A stretch of 64,000 bases of DNA from Actinopolymorpha pittospori (GCF_014873875.1 NZ_JADBEM010000001.1:7626001-7690000), one strand, 5' to 3'. Positions 33,334-41,806 are shown, counted from the first letter of the stretch. Notes: generated from the sequence alone by a model not told the origin. A program made the numbers and translations.

Positions 33334-33816
33334 TCAGCCGCCGAACCAACCGGCCACGTCGAGCCGGAACGCCTCCGCCGGTACGACGGTTCGCAGGTCG
33401 GCCTCGAGTTCGCCCAGCCTCCGCGCGCCGAGCGCGTCCGCCCAGCGCTCGCGCAGGTCCTCGAAGATCACCGCCGACCGGGCGAGGGAGTCCATCCCGC
33501 GCGGGGTGAGCCTGATCAGCTTGCGACGCGCGTCAGTCGGGTCGTCGACCCGCTCTGCGTAGCCGAGATGCTCGAGGCGATCGACAGTCTTGCCGGCGGC
33601 CTGCTTCGACACCCCGAGCCGACGACCCACCTCGGTGGCGGTTGCCCCGTCAAGGCCGATCGCCTGCATCGCGAAGCCGTACACCGGGCGTACCTCGGGA
33701 TGCCCCTGCCGGGCCAACTCGGCGTGAAGTTCGTCGATGAGCGAGCGGAAGCCGGCGAGCAGCAACAGGGGCAACTCGAAGGCCGGACCGCCCTCTCGTC
33801 CGCGGGAGTCAGGCAT
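33334..33816 (-). CDS. MarR-family regulator
   Basis: A 160-residue winged-helix regulator. It has Ala-Thr-Ala-Thr-Glu-Val-Gly-Arg-Arg-Leu-Gly-Val-Ser, Lys-Thr-Val-Asp-Arg-Leu-Glu-His-Leu-Gly-Tyr and the wing Asp-Pro-Thr-Asp-Ala-Arg-Arg. These motifs are standard for MarR. ATG 33816 gives the usual length. On its own strand a TTGACA box, 17 bases and GTAAAC upstream make a fair promoter. It is divergent from the AhpD-like gene and follows the LLM gene's promoter region, so it may control both. Confidence 0.88.
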   Translation of the reverse strand: MPDSRGREGGPAFELPLLLLAGFRSLIDELHAELARQGHPEVRPVYGFAMQAIGLDGATATEVGRRLGVSKQAAGKTVDRLEHLGYAERVDDPTDARRKLIRLTPRGMDSLARSAVIFEDLRERWADALGARRLGELEADLRTVVPAEAFRLDVAGWFGG

Positions 33817-33868
33817 TGCCAAACTCGACAACCCGGTTTACGGTTTCGTCAACCACGTTGTCAATTTT

Positions 33869-33889
33869 AGCGGGCGGGTTCCGCCCGCT
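33869..33889 (+). other. Leader hairpin between the MarR and AhpD-like genes
   Basis: AGCGGGCGG and CCGCCCGCT form a perfect 9-bp stem with a GTT loop, 48 bases upstream of the AhpD-like start. It may be a regulator site or an mRNA leader structure. Confidence 0.45.
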
Positions 33890-33937
33890 GGCAACAGATC
33901 ACCCATACGCAAGGATTCCTTGACAGGAGGACCAGCC

Positions 33938-34510
33938 GTGTCCGAAGGCACGTTCCCCGACCACACTCTCGAGTCCGCACCCCCCGCCGCCCGCCGCTCG
34001 ATGGAGGCGATGGTCCGAAATCTCGGCTACCTGCCCGCGCCTGCCGGGCGGCTGGCCACCTCACCCGCGCTCCTGAACGGATTCCTGAAGCTCAGCGGAC
34101 TCTTCGAGGCCACCACCTTGGAGCCACTCGCGCGTGAGGTCGTGATTCTGACCATGGCGACGCGCAATCGCTGCCACGTCTGCGTCGCCATGCACACCGC
34201 GAAGCTGACCGCGCTCGGCGCGGACGCCGACCTCATCGCGGCGCTGCGAACGCAGGAGCCCCTGGCGCAGGAGCGGTTGGAAGCCATCCGCTCCTTCACC
34301 CTCGACGTCCTCGCGAGCGCCGGCGCGGTCGGCACCAGCCGGATACGGGAGTTCATCGCCGCCGGCTACACCGCCCAGAACGCACTCGAGGTCGTCCTCG
34401 GTATCGGCGCCTACACCACCTCGACGCTTGCCAACCGGATGGTCGAGGCACCTTTGGACGAGCAGCTCGAACCCTTCGCCTGGACCGAGCCGGAGCGGGT
34501 GGCGAGCTGA
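33938..34510 (+). CDS. AhpD-like carboxymuconolactone decarboxylase-family protein
   Basis: A 190-residue alpha-helical protein of the CMD/AhpD family. The redox motif is Arg-Cys-His-Val-Cys-Val-Ala-Met-His, a CxxC pair with a following His, preceded by Leu-Ala-Arg-Glu-Val-Val-Ile-Leu. It may act as a thiol peroxidase-like or disulfide reductase protein. The GTG start has AGGAGG seven bases upstream. It is divergent from MarR, which suggests an oxidative or electrophile stress role. The partner reductase is not in the window. Confidence 0.87.
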   Translation: MSEGTFPDHTLESAPPAARRSMEAMVRNLGYLPAPAGRLATSPALLNGFLKLSGLFEATTLEPLAREVVILTMATRNRCHVCVAMHTAKLTALGADADLIAALRTQEPLAQERLEAIRSFTLDVLASAGAVGTSRIREFIAAGYTAQNALEVVLGIGAYTTSTLANRMVEAPLDEQLEPFAWTEPERVAS

Positions 34511-34548
34511 CCTGTGAGCCGGCCGGCGTCCAGGGTGTGGGAGAGGAC

Positions 34549-34998
34549 TCAGATGGCCGGCGGGCGGTGCTCGTAGGGCGTGGACAGCACGATCAGTGAA
34601 CGGGTGGAGACGTTGGCCTTGGACCGGATCCGGGCCAGCAACTCCTCCAGCGCGCCAGGGCTCGCGACGCGCACCTTGAGGAGGTAGTTCTCGTCGCCCG
34701 CGACCGAGTGGCAGTCCTCGATCTCGGGGACGTCCATCAGGAGGTCGGGTGAGTCGTCGGGCTGGCTCGGATCGATCGGCTTGATCGAGATGAACGCCGT
34801 GAGCGGGAGCTCGAGCGCCTCGTAGTCGACCACGGCGGCATAGCCCCGGATGATGCCGCGCTGCTCCAACCGGCGTACGCGCTGGTGCACGGCGGACGTC
34901 GAGAGGCCGGTCATCTTGCCGAGGTCGGTGTAGGACATCCGCCCGTTGGAGGCGAGCAACCGGACGATCTGGCGATCGATCTGCTCCACGCGGGTCAC
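34549..34998 (-). CDS. Lrp/AsnC-family regulator
   Basis: A 149-residue regulator. The N-terminal helix-turn-helix has Asp-Leu-Gly-Lys-Met-Thr-Gly-Leu-Ser-Thr-Ser-Ala-Val-His-Gln-Arg-Val-Arg-Arg-Leu. A RAM ligand domain follows, with Glu-Asp-Cys-His-Ser-Val-Ala-Gly-Asp-Glu-Asn-Tyr-Leu-Leu-Lys-Val-Arg-Val. The ligand is probably an amino acid. It lies 24 bases downstream of the M24 peptidase gene on the same strand, so control of peptide or proline use is possible. Confidence 0.9.
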   Translation of the reverse strand: MTRVEQIDRQIVRLLASNGRMSYTDLGKMTGLSTSAVHQRVRRLEQRGIIRGYAAVVDYEALELPLTAFISIKPIDPSQPDDSPDLLMDVPEIEDCHSVAGDENYLLKVRVASPGALEELLARIRSKANVSTRSLIVLSTPYEHRPPAI

Positions 34999-35022
34999 CG
35001 TACCGCGCCGGAACGGGGCAGG

Positions 35023-36150
35023 TCAGCCATCGATGAGCCGTAGATCGTGGGGCCGAAGGTTGAGGGCTTCGACCCCGGTCTCGGTGACCACCACGATGTC
35101 CTCGATCCGGGCGCCGTGACGTCCTTCGAAGTAGATGCCCGGCTCCACGGAAAAGGCCATGCCCGGCTCCAGCGGAAGGGCGTTGCCGGCCACGATGTAG
35201 GGATCTTCGTGGCCCTCCATGCCGATGCCGTGGCCGGTGCGGTGGATGAAGGCGTCGCCGTATCCGGCCTCGGTGATGATGTCGCGCGCGACGGCATCCA
35301 CCGACTCGGCGGTGACGCCGGGCCGGACGTGGGCGCAGGCGGCCTCCTGGGCACGTTGGAGGACGTCGTAGAACCGGGTGAACTCCTCCGGCACGGGTCC
35401 GCCGACGGCGTAGGTGCGGGTCTCGTCGGAGCAGTAACCGGCCGCGTTGGTGCCGCCGATGTCGACGACGACCGGCTCGCCGGCCTGGATCACCCGGTCG
35501 GAGACCTCGTGGTGGGGCGAGGCGCTGTTGGGGCCCGAGCCGACGATCACGAAGTCGACCTGGACATGGCCCTCGGCAATGATCGCGTCGTAGATGTCGC
35601 GACCGACCTCGGCCTCGGTGCGGCCGGGCCGCAGCCACTCACCGATCCGTGCGTGGACCCGGTCGATCGCGGCGCCGGCGGCCCGCAGCGCCTCGATCTC
35701 GGCAGGCGTCTTGCGCATCCGCAGCTCACGCAGGATCTCTCCGGCGAGGGTCTGCTCGACCCCCGGCAGCGAGGCGCGGAACGCGAGGACCTTCTCCGCC
35801 CACATGTGGTTGTCGAGGGCGACCCGGCGTACGTCGGCCGGCAACAGCTTCGCGACGAGGGCGTAGGGGTCGTCGGTCTCCTGCCACGGGACGATCTCGA
35901 GCCCGAGGTCGCCGACACCCGAGGCCGTGGCCGCGGGGCGCTCGAGACCGGGTACGACCAGCGTCGGGACGCCCTCCGCCGGCAGGATCAGGCAGGTGAG
36001 CCGCTCGAGCGGCTTCGCGTCGTAGCCGGTGAGGTAGCGAAGATCGGATCCGGGCGATACCAGGAGGGCGTCGACGCCCGCGGCGGCGGCCGACGTCCGG
36101 GCACGGTCGAGCCGGTGCCTGAGGTCGGCCGAAGGCGGAGTGGAGGTCAC
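35023..36150 (-). CDS. M24-family Xaa-Pro peptidase
   Basis: A 375-residue cytoplasmic metallopeptidase with a creatinase-like N-terminal domain and a pita-bread C-terminal domain. Metal ligands can all be seen: Asp in Val-Val-Asp-Ile-Gly-Gly-Thr, Asp in Ser-Asp-Glu-Thr-Arg-Thr, His in Thr-Gly-His-Gly-Ile-Gly, Glu in Val-Glu-Pro-Gly-Ile-Tyr and Glu in Arg-Ile-Glu-Asp-Ile-Val. Such enzymes split Xaa-Pro dipeptides or N-terminal residues before proline. It is paired with the Lrp gene downstream. Confidence 0.92.
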   Translation of the reverse strand: MTSTPPSADLRHRLDRARTSAAAAGVDALLVSPGSDLRYLTGYDAKPLERLTCLILPAEGVPTLVVPGLERPAATASGVGDLGLEIVPWQETDDPYALVAKLLPADVRRVALDNHMWAEKVLAFRASLPGVEQTLAGEILRELRMRKTPAEIEALRAAGAAIDRVHARIGEWLRPGRTEAEVGRDIYDAIIAEGHVQVDFVIVGSGPNSASPHHEVSDRVIQAGEPVVVDIGGTNAAGYCSDETRTYAVGGPVPEEFTRFYDVLQRAQEAACAHVRPGVTAESVDAVARDIITEAGYGDAFIHRTGHGIGMEGHEDPYIVAGNALPLEPGMAFSVEPGIYFEGRHGARIEDIVVVTETGVEALNLRPHDLRLIDG

Positions 36151-36248
36151 CGGATCACTCTAGAGCGTGTCGAGGACATGGCGACGGCCCGGCTCGCGCG
36201 GGAAATCCCGGTGCCCTGGCTACCGGCGCTCGGTTAGGTTCACCAGTC

Positions 36249-36716
36249 ATGAGTGCGCAAAGTGACCAGGTGGAGGCCGTCCTCCGCCGACTCGGTGCCG
36301 CCGGCACCGTCAGGACGTTCGATCAGGAGGTGCCCACCGCCGCGGCCGCCGCCGAGCGGCTTGGCTGCGACGTGGGCGCGATCGCCAACAGCCTGGTCTT
36401 CGTGGCCGGTGACGAGCCGCTCCTGGTCCTGACGAGTGGAGCACATCGGGTCGACACCGGACATCTCGCCCGGCTGCTCGGCGTCGCGAAGATCCGCCGA
36501 GCCTCCCCCGAGCGGGTACTCGAGGCCACCGGACAGCAGGTCGGAGGCGTCGCGCCGGTGGGTCACCCGGCCCCGCTGCGGACCGTCGTCGACGTCTGGC
36601 TGGAGAAGTACGACGTCGTCTGGGCCGGCGCCGGCGACCACCTGAGCATGTTCCCGACCAGCTTCGCCGAGTTGGTCCGGCTCACCGGCGGCCAGCCCGC
36701 CCATGTGAGCCCCTGA
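36249..36716 (+). CDS. YbaK/EbsC-family aminoacyl-tRNA deacylase
   Basis: A 155-residue single-domain protein of the YbaK fold, the editing domain that removes wrong amino acids from tRNA. It shows Val-Arg-Thr-Phe-Asp-Gln-Glu-Val-Pro-Thr-Ala, then Ile-Ala-Asn-Ser-Leu-Val-Phe and Gly-Gly-Val-Ala-Pro-Val-Gly-His. The specificity may be Cys-tRNA-Pro or another pair. It is monocistronic, with a hairpin just after the stop. Confidence 0.88.
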   Translation: MSAQSDQVEAVLRRLGAAGTVRTFDQEVPTAAAAAERLGCDVGAIANSLVFVAGDEPLLVLTSGAHRVDTGHLARLLGVAKIRRASPERVLEATGQQVGGVAPVGHPAPLRTVVDVWLEKYDVVWAGAGDHLSMFPTSFAELVRLTGGQPAHVSP

Positions 36717-36719
36717 GCC

Positions 36720-36740
36720 CCCGAGCCCGGGAGGCTCGGG
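36720..36740 (+). terminator. Terminator after the YbaK gene
   Basis: CCCGAGCC and GGCTCGGG form a perfect 8-bp stem with a five-base loop, three bases after the stop codon. Confidence 0.65.
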
Positions 36741-36769
36741 TGTCCCCGGCGGCTGGTAGAACCCTCGCT

Positions 36770-37933
36770 GTGAGACGCATCGGAGTCGACGAACGCCGGG
36801 CCCGGCTCGGGGTCCGCCACCGGTTGGCCCTTGCCGCACCCACGCCGGTCACGGCCGCCGCCTCGGTCGTCGCGCTGCACGCGACCGATCCCGCCACCGT
36901 GTTCCTGTCCGTTCGCGCGAGGGTCGCCTCGGTCGACGTGGAGGCCATCGAGCGCGCGCTCTACGACGAGCGCACGCTGCTGCGGATGCTCGCCATGCGC
37001 CGCACGATGTTCGTGGTGCCCACCGACTCGGCACCGGTGGTCCAGGCCGCCAGCTCCGACGCGATCGCCGCGACCCAGCGCCGCAAGTACACCCAGTTCA
37101 TCGAGGGCGCGGGCCTGGGCGACGGCGCCTGGCTGAGGGACGTCGAGGACTCCACCGCCCGCGCCCTCGCCGCCCGGGGCGAGGCGACCGGCGCCGAGCT
37201 GTCCACCGACGAACCGCGGCTGCGTTCCCAGGTGTCGATGGCGGAGGGCAAGTCCTACGGCCGGTCGCAGAACATCACCACCTGGGTGCTGCTCCTGCTC
37301 GCCGCCGACGGGCGGATCGTGCGCGGGCGGCCGCGAGGTTCCTGGACGAGCACCCAGTGGCGCTGGTCGCCGATCGAGTCCTGGCTGCCCGCCGGGATGC
37401 CCCGGCTCGCGGCGGAGACGGCCCGGGTCGAGCTGGCGCGCCGCTGGCTCGCCGCCTACGGTCCCGCCACCGTGGAGGATCTGCGGTGGTGGACCGGGTG
37501 GACCGCCCGCCACGTCAAGCAGGCCCTGACAGAGCTCGACCCGGTGGAGGTCGACCTCGACGGCGAGCCCGGTCTGGTCCTGCCCGGCGACCACGAGCCC
37601 GTGCCCGAACCGGAGCCGTGGGTCGCCTTCCTGCCGGCCCTCGACCCGACGGCGATGGGCTGGTCGCGTCGGGAGTGGTACCTCGGCGACCACCGCGCCG
37701 CGCTCTTCGACCGTTCCGGCAACGTCGGACCGACGGTGTGGAGCGACGGCCGCATCATCGGCGGCTGGGCACAACGGGCCGACGGGGAGATCACCTACCG
37801 GTTGCTCGAGGACGTCGGCCGCGCGTGCGCCCAGGCGGTGGAGTCGAGCGCGGGCGAGGTCGCCAAGTGGATCGGAACGGCCCGCGTGATCCCGAGGTTC
37901 CGAACACCGCTGGAGAAGGAGCTGAGCGCCTGA
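36770..37933 (+). CDS. Winged-helix HTH_42 (AlkZ/YcaQ-like) family protein
   Basis: A 387-residue protein of the HTH_42 superfamily, which includes the crosslink-repair glycosylases AlkZ and YcaQ. It has the tandem winged-helix framework, Leu-Arg-Met-Leu-Ala-Met-Arg-Arg-Thr-Met-Phe-Val-Val-Pro near residue 75, and Glu-Asp-Leu-Arg-Trp-Trp-Thr-Gly-Trp later. Where the catalytic Gln-x-Gln or Gln-x-Asp would sit, it reads Leu-His-Ala-Thr-Asp-Pro. Glycosylase activity is therefore uncertain. The start is GTG 36770, the first codon with the conserved N-terminus. Confidence 0.78.
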   Translation: MRRIGVDERRARLGVRHRLALAAPTPVTAAASVVALHATDPATVFLSVRARVASVDVEAIERALYDERTLLRMLAMRRTMFVVPTDSAPVVQAASSDAIAATQRRKYTQFIEGAGLGDGAWLRDVEDSTARALAARGEATGAELSTDEPRLRSQVSMAEGKSYGRSQNITTWVLLLLAADGRIVRGRPRGSWTSTQWRWSPIESWLPAGMPRLAAETARVELARRWLAAYGPATVEDLRWWTGWTARHVKQALTELDPVEVDLDGEPGLVLPGDHEPVPEPEPWVAFLPALDPTAMGWSRREWYLGDHRAALFDRSGNVGPTVWSDGRIIGGWAQRADGEITYRLLEDVGRACAQAVESSAGEVAKWIGTARVIPRFRTPLEKELSA

Positions 37934-38005
37934 GGCTCGCCGGCACGGGTCGCGCGACGCGGTGTCGTCGGGCGGTCGTCGGCACTCTCGTCTAGGTTGT
38001 TCGGC

Positions 38006-38965
38006 ATGCCGAGCCCCACCGCTGGTGAGAAGACGCTGCTCCTCGACACCGCCTCGCTCTACTTCCGAGCCTTCTTCGGCGTGCCCGACTCCGTCCGCGC
38101 ACCCGACGGCACGCCGGTCAACGCCGTGCGGGGCCTGCTGGACTTCATCGCCCGGCTGGTGAGCGACCACCGGCCGACCCACCTGGTCGCCTGCTGGGAC
38201 GACGACTGGCGACCGCAGTGGCGGGTCGACCTGCTGCCGACCTACAAGTCGCACCGCGTCGCCGAGGAGGTGCCCGGCGGTCCCGACGTCGAGGAGGCGC
38301 CGGACGCCCTGGAGACCCAGGTGCCGATGATCCGTGCCGCCCTCGCCGCGCTCGGGATCGCCGTCGTGGGCGCGCCGGGCTGCGAGGCCGACGACGTCAT
38401 CGGCACGCTGACCGCCCGCTCGCCGCGACCGGTCGACGTCGTGACGGGTGACCGCGACCTCTTCCAACTGGTCGACGACGCGCGTGTCGTCCGCGTCCTC
38501 TACACCGCCCGGGGCGTCGGCCGGCTCGACGTCGTGGACGAGGCGTGGGTCGAGAAGAAGTACGCCATCCCCGGCCGTTCCTACGCCGACTTCGCGGTGC
38601 TGCGCGGCGACCCCTCCGACGGCCTGCCCGGCGTCCCCGGCGTCGGCGACAAGACGGCGGCCGGACTGATCTCGAAGTACGCGAGCCTCGACGAAGTGAT
38701 CGCCGCCGCCGCCGACGAGGGGAGCGGTCTCGCACCGGCGCTCCGCCTCAAGCTTCGGCAGGCGGCCGACTACCTCACCGCTGCCCGCGCCGTCGTGAGG
38801 GTCCTTCCCGACGCGGAGCTTCCCGAGGTCGACGCGACGGTCCCGAAGGCACCGGCCGACCCCGACCGCTGGGCCGAGCTGGTCCGGCGCCTCGGTCTCG
38901 GCGGGTCGGCCGAACGCGTCACCGCCGCTCTCGCCGCCAACGCGGGCAACGCGGGCAACGGCTGA
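38006..38965 (+). CDS. 5'-3' exonuclease (Pol I N-terminal-like)
   Basis: A 319-residue FEN-type 5'-3' exonuclease. Metal-binding residues appear in Leu-Leu-Leu-Asp-Thr-Ala-Ser-Leu-Tyr-Phe-Arg-Ala, Cys-Glu-Ala-Asp-Asp-Val-Ile-Gly-Thr-Leu and Thr-Gly-Asp-Arg-Asp-Leu-Phe-Gln-Leu. The helix-hairpin-helix is Gly-Val-Pro-Gly-Val-Gly-Asp-Lys-Thr-Ala. It is a stand-alone version of the Pol I exonuclease domain, present beside polA in many actinobacteria. The start could be the TTG at 37997 instead of ATG 38006. The tail ends in Asn-Ala-Gly repeats. Confidence 0.9.
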   Translation: MPSPTAGEKTLLLDTASLYFRAFFGVPDSVRAPDGTPVNAVRGLLDFIARLVSDHRPTHLVACWDDDWRPQWRVDLLPTYKSHRVAEEVPGGPDVEEAPDALETQVPMIRAALAALGIAVVGAPGCEADDVIGTLTARSPRPVDVVTGDRDLFQLVDDARVVRVLYTARGVGRLDVVDEAWVEKKYAIPGRSYADFAVLRGDPSDGLPGVPGVGDKTAAGLISKYASLDEVIAAAADEGSGLAPALRLKLRQAADYLTAARAVVRVLPDAELPEVDATVPKAPADPDRWAELVRRLGLGGSAERVTAALAANAGNAGNG

Positions 38966-39031
38966 CCCGCGCGCCCGCGATCGCCGGCCTCGCTGTCGCC
39001 ACCACGGGTCGCCGGCTGACCGGCGACGTCC

Positions 39032-40120
39032 TCACGGCTCCAGCAGGTCACGTTCCGGCAGCGTCGGGAAGGGCGCGTGGGGTTCGGTCTGGTACCAGAA
39101 CGCGGTCGAGGCGATGTCGTCCTCCAGTGGCCGGAACCGCCCCTTCCCGTTCAGCGGGGACTTGAAGCCGAGCGCCTGGACCGTCACCTTCAGGTCGCTG
39201 GTGAAACGGATCGGATCCTGCACGTGCCAGCGGTAGAGGCCGAACCGCTGCTGGGTGCGCATGAAGCCGTCGGGGAGCAGGATCTGCGGCATCCCGAGGT
39301 ACGGCGTGCTGAACTCGGCGTACGCACCCTTGGGGTGCTCGAACGCCCACGCACCGCCGAAGTAGTCCTCCGTGCCGGTGCCACAGATCGTCGGAAACTC
39401 CTGGTCGCCGTCGAGGTAGAACTTCAGCTCGCCCTCGCCCCACCAGCCGTCGTGGTGGACCTCCCAGGCGAGATAGGTGCCCACGTAGTGGCCCTGCCCA
39501 CGAACACCGTCGAGCAGCGTGTGCACCTCGCCGTGCGGAAGGGGATCGTTACGCCGCCACTGCGCATGCAGGTAGGCGCGATCCTCCTCGACCTCGGTGA
39601 GCGCGTAGGTGATCTGGTAGAAGAAGCCCCGCACCGGCTCCGGGTCGAGGTTCTCGATGGTGACGCGAGCATGCTGGCGGAACGGCATCTCCCAGTAGGA
39701 GTTGAAGCCGCCCGTCGGGTTGACCGCCACGGGCAGCGAGTTGACCTGCGCGAAGCTCCCCCAGCCGTGGCAGAAGAAGTCGCCGAGCGGCACCTCGATC
39801 GACGGGCTCTCCTCGCCATCCCAGTAACACCGCAACACAAGACGCCGCCACGCCGCCGAGGTCACCGTGATCCACATGTGCTGGATCGCACCGGGACCCT
39901 CGATGTCCGCAAGGGTCACCACCGACTCCCCGTCGAGGTCGATGCACGGCCGCACCTTCCAGCCCTGGCCGAGTTCGCGGGCCGCGTCCAGGCCCTCCGT
40001 GGCACGCGCACCGCCGGCCCGTGCGCCGTCGGGGTTCTCCGCGCTGATCGAGCGTGTCTGTGCGGACGAGAGTCGACTCAGGTTGCCGAGGTGCAGCCCG
40101 AGGCCGTTGAAGTTGGACAA
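39032..40120 (-). CDS. GH172 (DUF2961) glycoside hydrolase
   Basis: A 362-residue single-domain member of GH172, the family of difructose-anhydride and arabinofuranan-active enzymes. It has two jelly-roll halves. The active-site signature Gly-Thr-Gly-Thr-Glu-Asp-Tyr-Phe-Gly-Gly is near residue 250, with Asn-Ser-Tyr-Trp-Glu-Met-Pro-Phe before it. There is no signal peptide, so it should be cytoplasmic and act on imported short glycans. No transporter gene is adjacent. An inverted repeat (40131-40145) lies directly upstream of the start. Confidence 0.88.
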   Translation of the reverse strand: MSNFNGLGLHLGNLSRLSSAQTRSISAENPDGARAGGARATEGLDAARELGQGWKVRPCIDLDGESVVTLADIEGPGAIQHMWITVTSAAWRRLVLRCYWDGEESPSIEVPLGDFFCHGWGSFAQVNSLPVAVNPTGGFNSYWEMPFRQHARVTIENLDPEPVRGFFYQITYALTEVEEDRAYLHAQWRRNDPLPHGEVHTLLDGVRGQGHYVGTYLAWEVHHDGWWGEGELKFYLDGDQEFPTICGTGTEDYFGGAWAFEHPKGAYAEFSTPYLGMPQILLPDGFMRTQQRFGLYRWHVQDPIRFTSDLKVTVQALGFKSPLNGKGRFRPLEDDIASTAFWYQTEPHAPFPTLPERDLLEP

Positions 40121-40130
40121 CGTCCCTCCT

Positions 40131-40145
40131 ACATGCGACGTATGT
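40131..40145. promoter_or_regulatory. Dyad upstream of the GH172 gene
   Basis: ACAT-GCGACGT-ATGT, four-base arms with the odd-spaced centre CGACG. It sits 11 bases before the start and next to a TTGACA on the minus strand. The binding regulator is unknown. Confidence 0.35.
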
Positions 40146-40363
40146 CAAGGTCTGCTTGCCTACGCCAGCCAAGCGAATCCGGAGGTCGGGCGCGAGCGGG
40201 CCGCGGGATCATGGCCAGGCTGGTCAGCGCGGGTACCGGCCACAGTCGGCTCAGTCGCGCGCCAGCGCCAGCGGGCCCAGTCGGCCCTCGGCCCCAGTCG
40301 GTCACCGCTGACAGCCTCGCCCCGCGGGTGCCGCGGATCGGGCCGGTTGGGATCATCGAGGTC

Positions 40364-41368
40364 ATGTCCGACGACCTCGACTCGGTACTGGACAGTTGGC
40401 GGGTCCGGCCCATCGCTCCGATCGCGCGGGCCACCTCCGGCACCATGAACGAGACGTTCCTCGTTCCGACCGCGACGGGGCCTGTCGTACTCCGGCGCCA
40501 TCAGCGCACCGACCGCCGCGAGATAGAGCACGAGCACCAGGTCATCGCGCACGCCATCGGGCGGGGCCTCCCCGTCCCTGCGATCCTCGTGACGGCGGCC
40601 GGGGAACGGCTCGTCGAGCACGGCGGACGGTTCTACTCGCTGTTCGCGCACGCTCCGGGGACCCAGGTCACCAAGGCCGAGCTCACTCCCCCGCACGCGC
40701 ACGCCATGGGCACCATGCTGGCGCGACTCCATCTCGTGCTCGCCGACTTCGACAGCGGCGCCGCGGCCCACTCGGAACCGTCGGCTGCCTCACCGGCGAC
40801 TGCGGCCAGGGTTCCGGTGCCCACCCGAGCCGCGACGCTTCGGCGACTGCGTGACCTGCTCGCCGAGGTCGAACGTCGCGAGCAGGGTCCGGACGAACGC
40901 CTGGCGGCCGGGCAACTGCGCGGGTGGGTGGCCTGGTGGGAGGCGAACGCGGGGCCACGGTTGCCCGACCCGCCGGGCGCCGACACCACGCAGCCGATCC
41001 ACGGCGACTTCCAGGAGACCAACCTGTTCTTCGAGGGTGAGCGCATCGTCGCCGTCATCGACTGGGACCGGGCCCGCCACCACTGCCGGGCCGAGGAGGT
41101 CGTACGGACGTGGGACCTGTCCTTCCAGCTGCGGCCCGCGCTCTGTACGGCGTTCCTCGCCGGATATCGCACGCTGCTCGAGTTGACGTCGGAGCAACTC
41201 GACGCGGCGGCCGCGAGGTACGGATTCTCCCGGCTGCACGCGCCGTGGCTGCACGAGACCATCTACCTGCGTGGCGAGAACCGGCTGCGGGTGTTCCTGC
41301 GGGCGGCCGGGCCCGGCTTCACACCGTTCCCGGACAGCTGGGCCATCCTGCGCGGTCAGCTCGCCTGA
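40364..41368 (+). CDS. Aminoglycoside phosphotransferase-fold kinase
   Basis: A 334-residue protein kinase-like phosphotransferase. It has a Gly-rich start region (Ala-Thr-Ser-Gly-Thr-Met-Asn-Glu-Thr-Phe) and Val-Val-Leu-Arg-Arg-His. The catalytic Ile-His-Gly-Asp-Phe-Gln-Glu-Thr-Asn-Leu-Phe and metal-binding Val-Ile-Asp-Trp-Asp-Arg complete the set. Members act on small molecules such as homoserine, choline or aminoglycosides. A resistance role is not implied. The substrate cannot be read from the sequence. It is alone on its strand. Confidence 0.85.
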   Translation: MSDDLDSVLDSWRVRPIAPIARATSGTMNETFLVPTATGPVVLRRHQRTDRREIEHEHQVIAHAIGRGLPVPAILVTAAGERLVEHGGRFYSLFAHAPGTQVTKAELTPPHAHAMGTMLARLHLVLADFDSGAAAHSEPSAASPATAARVPVPTRAATLRRLRDLLAEVERREQGPDERLAAGQLRGWVAWWEANAGPRLPDPPGADTTQPIHGDFQETNLFFEGERIVAVIDWDRARHHCRAEEVVRTWDLSFQLRPALCTAFLAGYRTLLELTSEQLDAAAARYGFSRLHAPWLHETIYLRGENRLRVFLRAAGPGFTPFPDSWAILRGQLA

Positions 41369-41381
41369 TCGTCTCGGACGC

Positions 41382-41801
41382 CTACTCGGCGGCGGGTTCG
41401 GGCGCGCCCCGGTAGGTGCCGAAGCTCCAGACGCCGCCCTCGGGGTCCCGGACGACGAAACCGCGCGAGCCGTAGTCCTCCTCCCGCATCTCGCGGGCGA
41501 TCTCCGCTCCGGCGGCGACACAGCGTTCGTGGACCCGGTCGGGGTCGTCGGTGACGACGTACACCGAGCTCATCCCCGGCTTGGTCGGCATCAGCTCGTT
41601 GGCCTCGTCGTGGCTGCCGAGCATCACGCCGCCGCCCTCGGGCCAGCGCAGCTCGGCGTGGACGATCTCGCGTCCGTTCTCACCGGGCACCACCAGGGTC
41701 TCGGTGAAACCGAGCACGTCGACCAGGAACCGGATCGCGGCCGGCGCGTCGACGTAGCTCAGGCCAGCCCAGACGGTGGGTGTGGGTGTTGTCGTGGTCA
41801 T
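41382..41801 (-). CDS. VOC (glyoxalase/bleomycin resistance fold) protein
   Basis: A 139-residue single VOC domain. It has Leu-Ser-Tyr-Val-Asp-Ala-Pro-Ala-Ala-Ile-Arg-Phe-Leu, Glu-Ile-Val-His-Ala-Glu-Leu and Gly-Phe-Val-Val-Arg-Asp-Pro-Glu-Gly-Gly-Val-Trp-Ser-Phe-Gly. The last block is the typical end of the fold. Metal ligands may be the His and Glu of these strands. Function unknown. It follows the AraC gene by five bases, so it is probably controlled with it. Confidence 0.83.
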   Translation of the reverse strand: MTTTTPTPTVWAGLSYVDAPAAIRFLVDVLGFTETLVVPGENGREIVHAELRWPEGGGVMLGSHDEANELMPTKPGMSSVYVVTDDPDRVHERCVAAGAEIAREMREEDYGSRGFVVRDPEGGVWSFGTYRGAPEPAAE

Positions 41802-41806
41802 GGCGG

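Noticed and set aside
40364-41368. Antibiotic resistance by the phosphotransferase gene
   Set aside because: The fold is shared by many metabolic kinases and nothing in the sequence or context points to aminoglycosides.
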